Virus record (IMG/VR): IMGVR_UViG_3300011113_000105
Location: 1 to 59,655 of that record
Source of the DNA: a virus
Length of the DNA: 59,655 bases
Reading direction: 5' to 3' (one strand)
Below the pieces are notes generated by a model. That model did no database searches. It was not told the DNA's origin and saw nothing but the letters and a program-made list of their open reading frames with translations. Positions 58,906 to 59,655 of the stretch are shown here, in pieces. Each line of letters opens with the position of its first letter. Positions within the stretch are counted from its first letter, which is position 1. The position numbers and the translations under genes were made by a program.

Positions 58906-59509
58906 CGGTCTGAGGCTCAATGTCCGTCACATCCGTCGGAATCACACGCGTTTTCACGTCGATCGTGCGTTTTTCGAGCTTTTCCAGCGTCTCAAGTAGC
59001 TCTTTTTCGACTTCTTCGATGCTCTGCTGCTTGACGGTCATCTCCGACCGCTTCTTGAACGCATCCACACCGTCAATTTCACCCAGCGAACGTAGAGCAG
59101 TAAGCCGTATCTTCGCATCTGGATGCTCTGTCTCCGCCACCAGCTTGTTGACGACATAGGTCTTCAAATCCGCCAACTCCTTGACAACCAAGGAATCATG
59201 TTGTGCAACAAGCCCAGCGAGATACGCAACCGTAGGATTTGTATACGTGGATAGCTGAGCGGCCATCGCTTTGTTGCCCAGCATCTTTTGAGCGACTTCC
59301 AACGCTTTGCCTCGCTCGGCTTCAGTGGGTTCTATGGGGTTGCCGGTCAAATCAGAGATCAGTTTGACCGTTCTGGCGCGCATCTCCAACTCTTCACGCT
59401 CTGACAGGTCAGGCAGGGCTTCCGTTGCAGAAGCCGGGAGAGGCACATCGAAATCGATGTCAGGAACAAGTTCGTCCATAGGAGGAAAAGGGCACTCCAA
59501 AGTTGACAT
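58889..59509 (-). CDS. probable terminase small subunit
   Basis: The 206-residue protein lies directly upstream of terL and overlaps it by 17 bases. It is helical, with a Pro/Asp-rich N-terminus, a central helical bundle (about 75-165) that could form the ring, and a charged C-terminal coiled-coil with EKELLETLEKLEKR. No sequence signature is certain; position is the main evidence. ATG at 59,509 is used and the ribosome site is weak. Confidence 0.72.
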   Translation of the reverse strand: MSTLECPFPPMDELVPDIDFDVPLPASATEALPDLSEREELEMRARTVKLISDLTGNPIEPTEAERGKALEVAQKMLGNKAMAAQLSTYTNPTVAYLAGLVAQHDSLVVKELADLKTYVVNKLVAETEHPDAKIRLTALRSLGEIDGVDAFKKRSEMTVKQQSIEEVEKELLETLEKLEKRTIDVKTRVIPTDVTDIEPQTDADQA

Positions 59510-59535
59510 CAATATAGCACGGCTTTTTGAAAGGA

Positions 59536-59551
59536 GGTAGGGACTCCTACC
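59536..59551. repeat. perfect 6-bp hairpin upstream of terminase operon
   Basis: GGTAGG pairs with CCTACC around GACT, 27 bases upstream of the small-terminase ATG. It might be part of a late-gene leader or a protein-binding site near the packaging start. Confidence 0.5.
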
Positions 59552-59602
59552 GGGGGGTGTTGGGAAAGTAGAAGTTATTACACCTAGGGTTTTTACTTAA
59601 AA

Positions 59603-59631
59603 GGGGGGAGGGGGGTGCGGGGAAGTTTGGG
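59603..59631 (+). other. G-quadruplex-type motif
   Basis: Runs of six, six, four and three G are separated by loops of one, three and six bases (59,603-59,608; 59,610-59,615; 59,619-59,622; 59,629-59,631), which meets the usual G4 rule. It lies between divergent operons if the ends join. Confidence 0.6.
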
Positions 59632-59655
59632 AAGTGGTGTGGTGATTTGCGCGGA

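Larger units (their letters stand above)
59510..59655. other. right-end noncoding region
   Basis: This region has no gene. It carries a perfect hairpin (59,536-59,551), G-runs that form a canonical G-quadruplex pattern on the + strand (59,603-59,631), and TATATT three bases before the small-terminase ATG on the minus strand. If circular it joins the C-rich left end and holds the late promoter and possibly a packaging or replication site. Confidence 0.5.

Noticed and set aside
59513-59522. TATATT on the minus strand as -10 for the terminase operon
   Set aside because: It lies three bases before the ATG, so transcription would begin after the start codon; no -35 is found at the right distance.
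1-59655. Integrase, lysogeny repressor, tRNA genes or insertion sequences
   Set aside because: I looked for tyrosine or serine recombinase motifs, transposase DDE patterns and tRNA-like sequences by eye and found none; weak or unusual cases could be missed without a search tool.

Overview
The window looks like the genome, or nearly the whole genome, of a tailed double-stranded DNA phage. It carries a large terminase, a P22-type portal, a scaffold, a Mu gpT-like major capsid protein, a family A DNA polymerase, a PrimPol-helicase and a lysozyme. I see no integrase, lysogeny repressor cassette, rRNA, tRNA or CRISPR array, so a lytic lifestyle is likely. No tape-measure gene is visible, and there are three very large internal-virion-type proteins, so a short-tailed (podovirus-like) particle is the best fit. 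Many small proteins resemble families I know from aquatic phages of Proteobacteria. The host cannot be named from the sequence.

Layout: positions 1 to about 20,038 run rightward (+) and hold early genes. They begin with two promoter-hairpin leaders and small genes. A MoxR AAA+ / VWA-metallopeptidase module follows at 1.8-5.5 kb, then unknown proteins, a VRR-NUC nuclease and a string of overlapping micro-genes at 7.4-9.2 kb. A DUF3310 protein with an HTH comes next. The replication and recombination block at 9.8-20 kb holds DNA polymerase, two PD-(D/E)XK nucleases (one frameshifted), a SNF2-like helicase, an HTH protein and a PrimPol-helicase.

Positions 20,031 to 59,509 run leftward (-) as a nearly continuous late operon. 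In transcription order it holds: small and large terminase, portal, a GroES-like co-chaperonin, scaffold, head proteins, major capsid, a run of small Lys/Gly-rich virion-type proteins, connector proteins, tail and fibre proteins (one built of twelve 20-residue repeats), a block of five 2-oxoglutarate/Fe(II) dioxygenases around a glycine-rich collagen-like adhesin, a membrane-protein and lysozyme lysis cassette, a neck or tail protein, and three giant internal proteins of 886, 895 and 2355 residues. The last is a polyvalent-type protein with an HELTH metallopeptidase motif. The two transcription units converge and overlap by 8 bases at 20,031-20,038. They diverge from the two ends of the window, as expected if the molecule is circular or circularly permuted and opened in the intergenic region.

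The most interesting part is the dioxygenase block at 37.5-42.3 kb. Five different 2OG-Fe(II) oxygenases are packed with overlapping stops and starts around a Cys-rich, Gly-rich protein that carries short Gly-X-Y runs with proline in the Y position. This suggests a phage-encoded post-translational modification (hydroxylation) system for the adhesin. That is inference from arrangement and motifs and has not been tested. Other points worth checking are the MoxR-VWA module, the polyvalent metallopeptidase protein, a short Gly-Gly motif scattered over at least seven late proteins, the duplicated early leader, and a structured leader before the SNF2 gene.
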